Positions 1 through 12,147 are shown, counted from the stretch's first letter. The stretch: DNA of 64,000 nt from Euphorbia lathyris (GCF_963576675.1 NC_088919.1:43484501-43548500), one strand, 5' to 3'. Notes: generated by a model not told the origin, from the sequence alone. Numbers and translations: made by a program.

Positions 1-1399
1 AACGTTGTTGTTATATAAACCTTACTAAACGTTACTTTTCATACGATTTGGAGTAAAACATTAAACGCTCGTCTGAAAAGTTAAAACAAACACCCTAAAT
101 TTGTCATGTATTTTATATTCCAAAAAATGTCCTCCAGAGTCCTGCTTAATTTTCTCAATCAAAGCAAAAATCACCCACATTGCAACAACCAATAAATAAA
201 TAAATACTAACTGGAAATTGGAAATTATCCAACTATTGCAACAAACAAGGAGAAAAACATCTAAAAGTTTAGGTATCAAATTCACTATTTATTATTATTT
301 ATATATACATGTCTTAAATTAAACATAATTAATTTCTAATTAATTTCTGTTGTCATTTAATATTATTTAATTAAACATAACCTATTTATCACGAGTGCGA
401 AATATTCCTTGTTTTTTTCTGAATGTAGACGCAAAACTTCATTGAAATGTTGTGTTTTCTGATTTTATACCCCTTCTACGAATATTTTTCAACCCAGAAA
501 AGTAAAAAATTTTAATTATATAAACAACAAAGTCAAAAAAAATAAAATAAAAAAAAAAGCTTGTTGTATAGCTTAGGCGTGGCCCATAGAATATGATAGA
601 GTCGTGATTATTATTATAATAAATCAAGGTTCACGTCAATAGTTTACAAAGTCAACTATTTTCTAGCTATTTAAAATCGGACCCACAATCACAGTTAGAA
701 AGCACCTATAATCAGATCGGGACCGTTAATTGAAAGTATCTCCTGAAAAACCAACGGTGAGATGGTGGGAAAGAAGATCACGTCATTGGAATTGAAAATA
801 CATACATACGGGAATTTAAATAAAAGAATTTGGAAATTTGTAATCTTTAGCATCAAATCAATCACGTGTTCATTTCTTCTTTTTCCCATATATATATATT
901 GAAAAATAAATAAATAAATAAATAAAAAGAGAAAGGTATAAATTGATTAAATTAAATATTGTAATAGGCTTAATAATTTGTTGTGGTACCTCTAAACTGA
1001 ATGTGGTCGCTATAACATTTGCGTATTTATAGACGGTGCCGACTATTGAAATATTCCTACCCTAAATTCACTATTTTTCTTTTTTTCTTTTCCTTATAAA
1101 TCAAATTTTCAATTTCACCAATTTAAATATCAAAGCCTTTTTCAAAACTTTCATTAAACTTTTTTGGGGTAATAACAAAATTTATCCTAAACAAAAGCAA
1201 TGAGTCATAAATTTGGTTTATGACCAAGCTTACATGTTATGTTGTGGATGTAGAAAATTTTGCCATAATGTCGGATGGATAGGTATAAGGAAACAGATTC
1301 TACCGTGAATCCTAAGGTGGAGATTCAAAGCATCGTGAGGTTTATATTTAATAAGCCTATATTTAACGGTGAATGACCAAATTCACTTGATCATTAAGG
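1..1399. other. AT-rich intergenic DNA, no gene seen
   Basis: Very AT-rich DNA with many homopolymer and TAAA runs. Short open frames exist on both strands but have low-complexity composition and no recognisable domain. Nothing further can be supported here. Confidence 0.6.
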
Positions 1400-1429
1400 T
1401 GCATGTGAAAGCTAAATCCTGGAAAATTA

Positions 1430-2972
1430 TAAAGATAAATGAGGTGTACTAGCGAGCTGTTAAAGCTTTATAGAGTTTCTAATTTTAATGAGACATTTTC
1501 TCGACTTCGGCAACTACATGGCACCACTAGGAAATTGTACAACCACATTTCCTACTTCCTTATAGTGAGTAAACAAAGAGATGTCATTAACAATGTGGTT
1601 TGTTGCACCACTATCAATGATCCAAGATTTCCCAAAGGAGCAGAAACTATTCTACCCCATATTTTGGTAAACAAACCTAGGAGTAGGATTAGAATACATA
1701 CCTGACACCATATTACAAACAATATGGCCAATATGATGTCCGGCACAATCTCAAGTGTCACCAACATCCAAAAAAAACCCATCAACTTTGAATAGTGCAC
1801 CTTGGAGAGAGTTATGCATATTCTTGCTTTTCTAGCTGTGGTGCTAAAACTGAAACAGATCGAACTTGACCTTTTTGATTCTCAGTGATTACATTTCATG
1901 TTACATTACTTCTCTTGTTCTTTGTGAACTTGGAATTTGGGGGAAAATTGTGTTTGTGGTAACACTAGTTTATGGCGTGGCCTGACTTGTCACAATGACC
2001 ACACGTAGGACTCTTATTGTTGCCATAAGCTTGGTATTGTCCTCTAACTAAGTTAACTGAAACTTTGCCATTTGATAAGAACTTACATTCTGCTTTTTTG
2101 ATGCAAAACCATGGATAAAGCAAATGCGATGTCTGAAAAAGGCTTCATCAAGAAGTTTCGAGACCTTGCATTTGCATATTCCATTCCTTTAAGAATCGAA
2201 TAGCGTAATATGTTTTCTGATATACTTTCGCCTTTGACAACAAAGAATCACACTTACAAGCAGCACTACATTTGAAAAGTGATAAAAGACGAAAATCACA
2301 AAACCCTTTCAAAAAATACATCTGTCTAGTATATTAATTAGTGACACTATAAGATCATTGAACAAAACTATATAACTATTCTTGAAGTTCTAAAATCTTA
2401 ATAGAATCACACCGGGCAAAACGCTTCTCCAGATTTCCCCATGCATCCACACAATTGTCAAACCACTGAATACTAAAAGCTATAAAAGGAACAACAGACC
2501 TAAAAACGAGGAGAAGACCATTGTGTTACATCGTTCCTAAACCGCTCGTGTCGAGTCATCTACAGATGGAATCTCCAAAGATCCGTTAATAAAACATAAC
2601 TTATTCTTGACTCGAAGACCTCGCTTGAACTCAGGACTCGAGGAATGAAAATTATCTCCTATCAACGGTTGCGCTACCAAGACTAAGCTTGTATTCTCTT
2701 AAGGATACAAATAAAAAAGGCTCAAATGAGTATGTGATGGATCAATAGTCACCGTATTCGTATTGGTAGTTGATTGAGTACCAATATATGCCATGGAAAC
2801 GATTAATCGAACAAAAAGAAGAGAAAAATGAGAAAACTAGAGAAGAAAGAGAAATCTCTACAGAGAAAGCAAAAAATGCTATAAAGAAAATCTCCTTCCA
2901 AAAGATGAAATGAAACCGAAAAGGTCACGAGATCTGAAAGAAATGATGTACGAAAATGCTCTGATACCATAT
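1430..2972 (-). pseudogene. Decayed Ty1/copia gag-protease relic
   Basis: Reading the minus strand gives the 5' part of a copia polyprotein in broken frames. A gag start ATG lies at 2794-2792, followed by a gag-like stretch with the pattern VKNKLCFINGS (about 2590-2640) and YAIRFLKEWN (about 2190-2230), typical of UBN2-type copia gag. A CX2CX4HX4C zinc knuckle beginning CGHCDKSGH lies near 1985-2020 and contains a stop. A protease core WIIDSGATNHIV lies near 1600-1650 with the active-site DSG kept. Integrase, reverse transcriptase and RNase H are not found to the left, so the element is truncated after protease. Many stops and frameshifts show that it is old. The primer site and LTR lie at higher coordinates, which fixes the orientation. 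Confidence 0.75.
2958..2969 (-). other. Primer binding site (initiator tRNA-Met) of the copia relic
   Basis: The minus strand reads TGGTATCAGAGC, the standard plant copia primer site complementary to the 3' end of initiator tRNA-Met. It sits about 165 bases upstream of the relic gag ATG and next to the LTR-like sequence on its right. Confidence 0.8.
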
Positions 2973-3384
2973 TAAGCTTGAAGAATGAACAAAGGTGAAG
3001 AAAAACTATTAGAGAGAATTTTGTATATTAATGAAAAAGATGAAGAACGATTCTCTTACCTTCTCCCATATTTATAGGGAGCAAAACCGCGTGGCGGATC
3101 GCTTGGCAGCTGCTGGGCATGGGGGGATGTTAGGTGTTTCTACCCTTTCCGTTCCTCCTTCTTTTCTGTTACCTTCTCTTCTTGAGGATAGGATTGGGGT
3201 CAGTCTTCCTAGACTGATCCCGGGTTAGGTTTTTGTTTGTTTGTTTTTTTTTCTTCCCTTCTTACCAAAAAAAAAATGAAAAAGATGAAGAATACATAAT
3301 ATGAAAAGTTAACCCTAAACCTATAAGCATCTTAACTATTTGTACAACAAATATAGAAAGTCTAAACTACCCTTCACGTAAAAC
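2973..3384 (-). repeat. Degraded 5' LTR of the copia relic, split by a LINE
   Basis: Sequence right of the primer site is the expected place of the 5' LTR of a minus-strand element. It is AT-rich and interrupted at 3048-3274 by a LINE tail. Exact LTR ends cannot be fixed because no second LTR copy is present in the window. Confidence 0.45.
3048..3274 (+). mobile_element. 5'-truncated LINE tail with 18-bp target site duplication
   Basis: The insert encodes the C-terminal end of a LINE RNase H domain (motif HIYREQNRVADRLA near 3070-3115), followed by a T-rich 3' UTR and a short poly(A) ending at 3274. It is flanked by identical 18-base copies of aatgaaaaagatgaagaa at 3030-3047 and 3275-3292, the signature of target-primed reverse transcription. 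Almost all of ORF2 is missing, so the copy was dead on arrival. It lies inside the LTR of the older copia relic. Confidence 0.85.
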
Positions 3385-3562
3385 TTTTTTTTTGGTAACA
3401 AAGGAGGGCCAAGCCCAGAGCAAACAGAAAGAAAACTAAAAGTTGATACTTCAACGTGTGGAACGTCCAAGCCGATCCGCACTTAGAATATCCTGGAGGC
3501 CTATAGGAGGCACATCACACTCGTGACGACTCAAAGAACAAGATCCTGCGAAGTTCGTCATC
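3385..3562 (-). mobile_element. 5'-truncated LINE tail, minus strand
   Basis: On the minus strand this reads the end of a LINE ORF2 (WMTNFAGSC, then VPPIGLQDIL) and runs into a poly(A) seen as Ts at 3385-3393. The peptide matches the last residues of the LINE at 8-13 kb (WLTNFAGSC), so the two belong to related subfamilies. The 5' junction is near 3562. I could not find a convincing target site duplication. Confidence 0.7.
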
Positions 3563-4476
3563 CAGTGATAGTTAAAAAAAATTAAAACTTAAATATATTT
3601 AATTATCTATTAAATTGAAACAAAACCTAAAGTGATAGTTAAAACTTAATAATTACTTTTATTGTAATATCTGACATATTGGTCATGAATTCCTTATGTT
3701 CTGTGTTCCTGTAAAATATCATTCCATGGATATATTTTCTGTGTTTTTTTTATAATTAGTTGTATTAAAAAAGATTGTAAAAAAGATATAACAATACATT
3801 TATTTATTTTTTTTGTTAAATTCACAAGTATTTTTATTGAGATAATTTTGATTGGAGCTTACTCACAATAAAAAAAAACTATTCATTCCTCATTGAGGAT
3901 ATATTTAGTGAGAATGGAACACGTAACCTCTTCCCACAAACTTATGGTATGTTTGGTTCAACTGTTAGCTGGTTGTTATTAATATTGCAGCTAGTTATTT
4001 ATTGTTGTAGTTAGTTGTTTGTTGATTAATTATAAGTGTTCATTAAAATTACGATGAACTATTGTTGTTAGTAGGTAAAATATCTAATATGAACATTTTT
4101 TACCTAATCAACAAATAAATTCTAAAAATAAAAAAATATATATAATATAAAAATGGTAAATTTACATATAAAATCAAAACTAAAAAAACTATCTAGAGAA
4201 AATGCCAAGTTCTAATTTTGAATTATATCAAACTAATAAAATTTATTAGTTTTAATCTATTTTAAGAATTGGAGTTTATAAATTATAGGCCTAGGATATG
4301 TTGTCTAGGGTTTGAAATTTATGAATTGAAGTTTAGAATTTTTAAACTAAGGTGTAAAAGCATTATTTATTTATTATATATGGAAAATAATGACATATTC
4401 AGAATTAAGTTTGATAATATGATTTAGTTTTAATTTTATATTTAATTAACTTAAATAATTAAATAAAAATTAAAAA
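3563..4476. other. AT-rich intergenic DNA
   Basis: No coding signal. A stretch at about 3945-4010 (atgtttggttcaactgttag) resembles one end of the Tourist-like MITE at 14.9 kb, but a matching second end is not visible. The last nine bases (4468-4476, aattaaaaa) are the left target duplication of the next element. Confidence 0.5.
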
Positions 4477-5990
4477 AGCTAAATTACAAAAATGGGTCAA
4501 ATTGGAGGTCCATTTACATATTTAACACATTTACTCAACCTACTACATATCTAGACTGAGTTTGTGTGACTTTTCCATAATATCCCTAACCTTCCCACTT
4601 CCCCCTTACGCGAATGTTCTCTCCCCTCTTCTCCTTAGGTGCGTGAAACGGCTGTTGACTCCTCCATTAATGATTCCAAGACCTTTGATCTTCCTATCTT
4701 CCTTTAAATTGCATGAAATCTGCACCATTTCTCCAAATCACAATTTATTTCCCTTTTTCCTCTCTTTATCTCTTGATTCTGCAACTTCCTAATCCTAGAA
4801 AACGAAGCCATGGTTCTTCATCTTTCTGTCCCTGCTCGTTACTTGGTTTCTTTCTTCTTGTTACCATCAAAGGAATGGTTATTCTACGTAATTTCCATTG
4901 TTTTTCCCAGTTTATCATATTGTTATTGTCGCTTTTAAGGGTGAAAGGTGCGAAAAATTTAAGTATCTGCTGTTTTTTTTTTTTGCGTTTTTTCATGAAT
5001 AAACTTCACGTAGTCGATGATTTCGTGAAGATCTGCGAAGAGAAAGAGCCTGAAACATGACGATCTACTTAACGAATCGATTATTTCTCGAAGTCTGCGA
5101 GTAGAAAAGTTCATGATTTCACTCGCAGACTTCGCGAAAGCATCGATATGCGATGTAGATCGTCACGTTTCAGACCTCGCAAACTTCGCAAAAACATCGA
5201 TTAGCGAACTAAAATCATCTCTTTCCCTGCACATTACATTCGCCTGCTTCGCTAATCCTCATTTCACGAAGCCAAAATCGTATGTTTCCCTGCTTAATAC
5301 AATTAATTTTATCTGAAGGTGGTTGATTACATAACATCCCTTTTTGGAAGGCGGCGTCCTCGGATGCAGGGGGAGATGACTTTCCTTCCTGTATAGGGAG
5401 AAATTTCCCTCAAGATTGGCACATTCACTTTGAAATGATTGGTTAGGAGAGATTGTGCCAATCTTGGTGTGCACCATGGGACACGTTCATCCCAAAAGGT
5501 GTGGACTTCCATTTCTCATCCCAAAAGGCATGGACTTCCTGTAGAGAGAGAAATTTTCGTCCAGATTAGTTAGATTCACTTTGAAGTGATTTGTTAGGTT
5601 GGCAACCTTGTTGTAAATTTTGATAATATTATGATTTTAATATTATTATTGTGGCAATCTTGTTGTAAATTTTGATAATGTTATAATTTTAATGTTAGAA
5701 TCCGTTGTTGTTTGGCATTTTTTGTTATATACCGATTCGCGAATTAGCTTCAAAACACATCCAGGCTTCGCATATGCTAATTAAATTCATCAAGTAAACC
5801 CATCGATTAGCTTCGCAGGCTTCACATATGATCGAATCTGCAAAGTCAGACGGGAGGGAGACAACCGCGCGTAAATATTGAGGGTATTATGGGAAAGTCA
5901 CACAAAAATAGTCTAGATATGTAGTAGGTTGAGTAAATAGGTTAAATATGTAAATGAGCCTCCCATTTGACCTAGTTTTGTAATTTACCC
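4477..5990. mobile_element. Non-autonomous MULE (Mutator-like) with ~105-bp inverted ends
   Basis: The left end (from 4477) and the inverted right end (to 5990) match over about 105 bases with few differences; both contain aaattacaaa about four bases in, and further inside tactcaacctactacatatc. Identical 9-bp flanks aattaaaaa lie at 4468-4476 and 5991-5999, the target duplication length typical of Mutator-like elements. The 1,514-bp element has no transposase reading frame. Its interior includes a CT-rich leader-like stretch with a small ORF (ATG at 4811, 43 codons) of unknown origin, which could be a captured host fragment, and a long imperfect hairpin. Confidence 0.85.
5026..5195. repeat. 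Long imperfect hairpin inside the MULE
   Basis: Two nested inverted arms are visible. Bases 5048-5068 pair with 5155-5175 with only a few mismatches, and 5088-5103 (ctcgaagtctgcgagt) pairs with 5121-5136. The loop is about 17 bases. Transcription through it would give a stem of roughly 70 base pairs. Confidence 0.75.
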
Positions 5991-6152
5991 AATTAAAAAT
6001 AATAATATATTTTAGGGAGAAAAATTGGCTAATTACTAATCTAGCCCATTTGCAGGGGTCCATTAACATATTTGACCCATTTTGCTTCCATCTCACTAAA
6101 TTAGACACTTTCATCCACTTTGAACAAGAATACCCTTATTTCAATTCACCAT

Positions 6153-6760
6153 TGATAACATCCGCCATAAAACATGGAGGACTAAACTGAAGATATTCCC
6201 TCACGGAAAGGGCTTGGAGGGAAAAAGACCCGCCTCCTTGGCATATATGGCGTACAGCTAGAAATACGGTGTCGTGCCATAAGTCCCTCTTATGATCCGC
6301 CAAGCAATACATAGTTGGAAATACGGTGCCGTATCATGGGTCCCTACAAGGATCCGCCCCTTTGAGAAGAATATGAGATCCGCCTCATATGGTGATCCGC
6401 CTTTATGGAGAAACGAGCAGCTATACGACGTAACTCACTAGCATTAAACCAGCATTGATGATATCATAAACCCTATAACAGATCGGAGGTTAGAGGCTAG
6501 AGTTAAGCTACATTAAAAGAGCATTACTCTTCATTAAAAAAGCATTAATAGAAAGTTATTACGGTTATCACTCAAACCTATATAAATATCCTTGTAACAT
6601 GACAACAAAGGTACACTTACACACTATTCTCAACTCTACTTTGTCATTACAGTTTATTCTCTTGAGAAGTTTACTGACTTAGGCATCGGAGTGTCCCCGC
6701 CCGATCCCAACGGCGCCTCACAAGGACGCTTTACGGTGTTGATAAATCTACGGAATATCA
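6153..6760 (+). repeat. Probable solo LTR (Gypsy-type) inside the MULE
   Basis: The block starts TGATA and ends TATCA, a perfect 5-base terminal inversion, and is flanked by accat (6148-6152) and acctt (6761-6765), one mismatch from a 5-bp target duplication. Inside are a TATA-like tatataaata (about 6580) and the motif gacttaggcatcggagtg (about 6671-6688), which I recall from plant Gypsy-type LTRs near the transcript start/leader. No internal region adjoins, consistent with LTR-LTR recombination. Confidence 0.6.
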
Positions 6761-6939
6761 ACCTTCTTCCTTAGACTTTCTACGTCTTCTTCGCCATCCC
6801 AAACCGATAAAAAGATGGTGGTTTATAGAGAGAAGAGATTATGTTTCGTTCAACCTTTGAAGATTAGTATCTGCGGAAGAGGATTAGGATGGAAAGCTCA
6901 AAAAATGAGAAAGAAAAAAATCTAACAATTGAACTACTG

Positions 6940-7090
6940 TGATGTCGCATTTGTGATGAATTCGTCACAAATGCAATAAGAGTTTTCTCCTTTGTGACGA
7001 AATGTGAAACATTTGTCGAAACAAATGCGACAACTGTTGTCGCATTTGTGACGAGATGCGACAACTGGTGTCACATTTGTGACAAAATAT
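6940..7090. repeat. Palindromic gtcgcatttgtgacga-type repeats
   Basis: A near-perfect 28-base palindrome lies at 6947-6974. Several further copies of gcatttgtgacga and its complement follow up to about 7085. They look like a small expanded inverted-repeat cluster inside the MULE. Confidence 0.65.
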
Positions 7091-7463
7091 GATAAATTTT
7101 GTGTGGAGGAAACTGGAGGAAAAATAGAGGAAATTGAATCTATGCCGTTATAGATGAAGAAATAGGTAAGACCAGCGAGAAAATCAGGCGCATAAGCTAA
7201 AAACATACCATTTCTACAGGAAATTGAACATAATACTTCAATAATCTCAAAAATCACCAACGATTGGTATAAGAAATTGAAGAAGATGATCCGAAGAAGA
7301 AGAAGTTGGAGTAGGAACAGATGGATCGATCGAATATAACTAAGGATAATTTGGTCCAAAATGGATAAAAGTATCTAAATTTGGTGAGATAAAAATAAAG
7401 TGGGCTAGATATGTAAATAGACCCCTTTAGTTGGCCTAAATTTGTAATTTGTCCGAGAAAAAT

Positions 7464-7955
7464 CTTGTTGTATCGACAATAATATTATTGATAGAAATGA
7501 CGTTAAAAAAATGTGTTTTGTCAAAATAAATTTTTTTATCAAAATTAAATAACTGCAAACAATTTTTGATGAAAAGCTAAAAAAAAAACTTTTCATGAAA
7601 AGCTTTAAAACGATGATGTTTAATTTTTTTTGGGTAGGAAAACGATGATGTTTAATAATAATAAAAAAAGTTAAAAATTGTTGTTCTAGAGTATATCTAA
7701 GAAACTCTTAGTTAACTCTTTAAAAATAATATAAACAATTAACTCTTCTTGATTTAAGTAGTGACTAAAACATATCATCTCCAATAATACTTGTCTCGTT
7801 ATTTATTATTTATCATTAAAATTAGTAAGTACCGTTATATTTACAAATAATGAGAAAAGATAAACTACTCAATAAAAAATTAAATAAGGAGACACTTAGA
7901 AGCTCCTCAATAATATAGAGAATGAAAATATTTTTAGTGATTTGAAGAGTAACTA
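7464..7955. other. AT-rich flank, possibly one half of a MITE split by the LINE
   Basis: No gene. The stretch around 7768 (atcatctccaataatac) and the inverse complement of 13320-13338 (gagcatctctaac) resemble the ends of common plant MITEs. The LINE at 7971-13252 may therefore have landed inside such a MITE. The match is short. Confidence 0.35.
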
Positions 7956-8094
7956 AGAGACTTTTATATTTTTTTTTTGGTTTACATGGAAGGCGCAAGG
8001 CCCGAGAAGGGGGGAAGAGAGAGAGAAAAAATAAAAACTAGACACGGATAGTTCTACTAATAGTCGAACCCTGACAGTCTTCACTGAGGATTCC

Positions 8095-11000
8095 CTAGAG
8101 GCCTGCAGGATGTATATCAAATTCATGAAAACCTAAGTGGCAAGAACCTGCGAAGTTCGTCAACCAGTCAGCGGCACGGTTGCCCTCACGATAAGTGTGT
8201 TTGAACATGATTACCCAGCTTCTCTCACGTAACTCTTTACACCGAGTTACAATCCACGCATAAGGGTGGGAGGTTCCCATCTCTTTCGTTAACAGGTTCA
8301 TAATAACACACGAATCAACTTCCACAATCACTTTCCGGAATCCCTTGTCCCACGTGTGATTCATTCCGTGGAACAGGCCCCAAAGTTCTGCTAGTGTCAC
8401 TGTGCACCAGCCAATATTAACTCCGAATCCCCCTAGCCATTCACAGGATCTTCCGCGAATCAAACCTCCAGCGGCGACGCTGCCCGGGTTCCCTTTACAG
8501 GAGCCGTTTGTATTCACTTTCACCCAATCCTCCTCGGGAGGCTCCCAACGAATCCGAACTGTTTGAAGGGTCGTCATTCCCGAATCCTTTAGCAGCGTCT
8601 GAGCTTGCTGAAATTCTGTGCACTGCTGCATAATGTGATCCGCTCCTCTGTACTGACTACTGCTGCCCCCAAAGATCAGTTTATTCCTGTCTTTATATAG
8701 TTCCCAAACCGTCTGCGCGAAGACACTCGGCCAAGGCACATTCTGGACTGAACGAGTGCAATAAATGTTCCGAGATATCCAATCCCTCACATTACCATAG
8801 AAAAAAGCCGTTCTCAGGTTCCAGGGAATAAGGCGGGCCCATACTCGGCGAGCAAGAAAACAATCCTGTAAAATGTGAAGTTCTGTTTCACGCTAGCTTT
8901 GGCAATCTTCAGAGCTAGCTATGCCTCTTCGAACTCTATTAGTATTACAGAGGATACTATTGTGCATAGCCGTCCATAAAAACATTTTGACCTTCTCTGG
9001 AACTGACAGTTTCCACATTTTGTCCTAAATCCGATCCCCGGTCTGCTGCATAGCATTTACTTGAATATCATACCCGGATCAGACTGAATAATTTCTGAAG
9101 GCACAGTGAGGCCAATACCAGACGTCCGGCTCGTGCCTATCCGGACTCAGCGCATACGCTGCGACTTTCAGCAGGTCCGTCGAAGATAACAACCTATCAA
9201 GTTGATCCCAATCCCAGCTGTTTCGCGAGGAGTCCCAGTAATCCCTCACTGTTTTATTTAACTCCTCCATCCCTATACCTGCTGTATTATGAGGCGTCAG
9301 TACCCCTAGTCCGCACCAAGCGTCTCTCCAAAACTTCGTTTCGCTTCCGCCATAGACTAGTTTAGCAGCTCCTTGCTTAATAATTGAACCTCCTGCAACG
9401 ACACTCTTCCATGTCGCTGAGCTTGAACTTTGGGCCTGTAGTAGATCATGACCGAGTCTGTTTCCACCATATTTAGCACGAATTACACGAACCCATAGTG
9501 GGTCAGTATCCGTGAGCGCAGTCCAGCTCAGTCTTGCAATCATTGCTAAATTGAATTCTCTCATTCTTGTAATCCCCAATCCACCTTCGCTTTTCTTCTT
9601 ACTAACCACATTCCAATTGATCAGATGCATCTTTCTCTCCTGCCCCACTGTACCCCAGATAAAGCCTCTATTAAACTTGTCAAGACGGTCACAAATGCTT
9701 TTAGGTAGGAGTGCAGTTTGCATTATGTAGCTCGGTACTGCTGTCATGACTGATTTGACAAGCGTCGATCGGCCAGCCAGGTTCAGAGCTTTTGATTTCC
9801 ATCCTGCCAACTTGGTTTGAACACGCTCTACCACTGAACCATATGTTCCCTTGCTTATTCGTTGGTGAATAATTGGCATTCCCAGGTACTTCCCCAAATT
9901 TGTAGTTTTTGCAATTCCCAACGCTCTCCCAATTTCTAGGCTAGTTGGATCTGAAACATTGCTTGAATAGAAGACTCGAGACTTTATAAGACTGACTTTC
10001 TGTCTGGAGCAGGCAGAGAACTTACTCAAGATATCCCGAATAACCATAGCTTGCTGTACTGACGCCTCCGCCATTAACACAATATCGTCTGTGAAGAAAA
10101 TATAAGACAAGACAGGTCCTCCCCTTGACAGCTTAACTGGCTTCTAAGCTCCCTCGCTGACTGCATCCGAGATCAAGTGATTAAGCCGTTCTAAACATAG
10201 CACAAAAAGATACGGCGACAGGGGATCTCCTTGTCTAAGACCTCTGGTTGGATGAAAAGCCGGTAGCGGTTCGCCATTCCATAAGACACTCATGCTGGGC
10301 CCTGACACACAGGCCATTATTAGATTAATTAGATTGATGTCCAAGCCAACCTCCATAAGAGTATGTCGCAAGAAATCCCAAGAAATTCTATCGTAGGCTT
10401 TCTCCAAGTCTAATTTCAGGACCATGAGCCCCTTGCGGCCCCTCTTCTTCTTGAGAGAGTGAATAGTTTCCTGCAGTAAGATAATATTATCAGATATTTG
10501 ACGTCTAGGAACAAAGCTACTTTGAGTGGGGCCAATAATAGTACGAAGCGAGGTCTTCAACCGATTAACGATACATTTCATCACAATTTTGTACAAAACT
10601 GAGCACAAACTGATAGGCCGGAACTGAGTGATCCTGTCCGGGTTTGCATTTTTAGGAATCACCGTAATATGAGTGTCGTTCCAGCTCGGGGGCAGCACAC
10701 CTGTGTTTAATACATCCAGGACCGCATTAGTAACTTGTGCACCGAGGATAGGCCAGAGTCGCTGATACACCCCAGCTTGAAACCCATCGGGACCAGGAGC
10801 TTTAAACGGACTCATAGCAAACAGAGCCGCACGAACTTCAGCAGCGTTGAACCTATCATGACTCTGAAGAGAGGCAGGTAGCGGTAGAAAAGTACAATTG
10901 GTAGTTAGAAGCGGCCGATCTCTCATTTCCTCAGTAAAGAGTGTAGTAAAATGAGTTGTGACATGCTCCTGAAGCATACCACTCTCCCATATCCATCTCC

Positions 11001-12147
11001 CCGCTTCATCCATGAGCCATTCGATCTTATTTCTCCGCCGTCTGATAATGGTTGATGTATGGAAGAACGTTGAATTTTTATCCCCAAACTGCAGCCATTT
11101 AATCCGCGATTTCTGATACCAAAGAGTTTCCTCCTGCAGAAGAGTCGAATTCAGTTCCGATAAAAGTTTACTTTCTAGCCTAGCAAGGCCCTGAGTGAAC
11201 CGATTGGCCATGAGCTTTTGAACTCCTGTGAGGCGGCGGTAAAGCCGCTGCTTTCTGTGGAAAATATTACCAAAAATATTGCGGTTCCAGTTTCTTAGCT
11301 CCGGAATAATAGCAGCCGTCCCTTCCGTGATCTGAACATTTCTCTGCCAAGTTTGTCGGAAGAAGTTCAAGAAATCAACATGCTGGAGCCATGCAGCTTC
11401 AAACCGGAATGGCTTATTAGCGGGAGTGGTGCTGTCGAGGTTCAGGCTCATCAGGATGGGGGCGTGATCAGATTTTGTGCGGGGCAGATGACGGAGACTA
11501 GCATCGGGGAACCAACTGCGGAAAGTGGTGTTGCACAGAGCCCTGTCTAACCGACATACCACTCTAGTTCGCACTGTTGAGCCTCTGTACCAAGTGAAGA
11601 TCGGGCCTTGGAACCCCATATCGATTAATTGCATATTATTAATCCATTGAATGAAGAAGGAGCATCGATCAAGGACCCCTGGGGCACCTCCTTGCTTCTC
11701 CTCTCTGCTCTTGATACAATTGAAATCACCTAACACGACCCAGGGACCCTGAACCTCACTGTAGATTGAAAGCATGTCTTCCATAAATTCCCCCTTGAAG
11801 CTCATTTGGGGTCGGACGTAAATAAAGGTAGCAAAAAAAGATCTATTCTGAAGAGCTCCTCCGGAAAAGGTAATCTCAGTGTGTAAGAACTGTCTGTTTC
11901 GGGCAACAATTTGGATGCTAAGTCTGTCATGATTCCAGAATAACCAAATACCTCCACTGAAACCTTCCGTGTCAACTGTAGTTACATCGGGGAAGTTTAG
12001 TTTGCGACGAAGGTCCTCAGCTCGAGTCGAAGGAAGCCTTGGTTCCAGCAAAACTAAAATCTCAGGCTTATGAATCGAAAGCATGTGACGGAGAGCCCGG
12101 TGTAGCTCATTACCACCGGCTCCAAAGCAATTCCATGACAAAATCAT
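8095..12147 (-). pseudogene. LINE ORF2: endonuclease / reverse transcriptase / RNase H, with stops
   Basis: The ATG at 12147-12145 opens an APE-type endonuclease with SWNCFGAG, LLEPR, GDFN and KSDH, the expected metal and catalytic motifs. Reverse transcriptase follows (FRPISLC, LDLEKAYDR, RQGDPLSPYLF). The YXDD-type box reads FTDD (10085-10096), with Thr where Ala is usual. One continuous reading frame is broken by stops at 10144, 9079 and two more around 9000-8890, in the zinc-binding part. The RNase H domain (about 8640-8100) reads NTNGS at 8506-8508 where the first catalytic Asp (NTDG) is expected, so RNase H is also damaged. In related copies the protein continues past the stop at 8095, so this C-terminus is also shortened. 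Function in life: nicks target DNA and copies its own RNA there. Clearly inactive now. Confidence 0.88.

Larger units (their letters stand above)
6026..7454. mobile_element. Second non-autonomous MULE with 9-bp target duplication
   Basis: The left end (6026 on) and the inverted right end (to 7454) match over about 100 bases, including ggggtc, acatat and a shared block around tttagacactt/tttagatactt. Identical 9-bp flanks gagaaaaat lie at 6017-6025 and 7455-7463. Only 26 bases separate its first base from the end of the preceding MULE's right target copy. No transposase frame is present. A solo LTR (6153-6760) sits inside; without it the core is about 0.8 kb. Confidence 0.8.

Noticed and set aside
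3945..4060. Possible second Tourist-like MITE.
   Set aside because: One end-like sequence only; no inverted partner or TTA duplication found.
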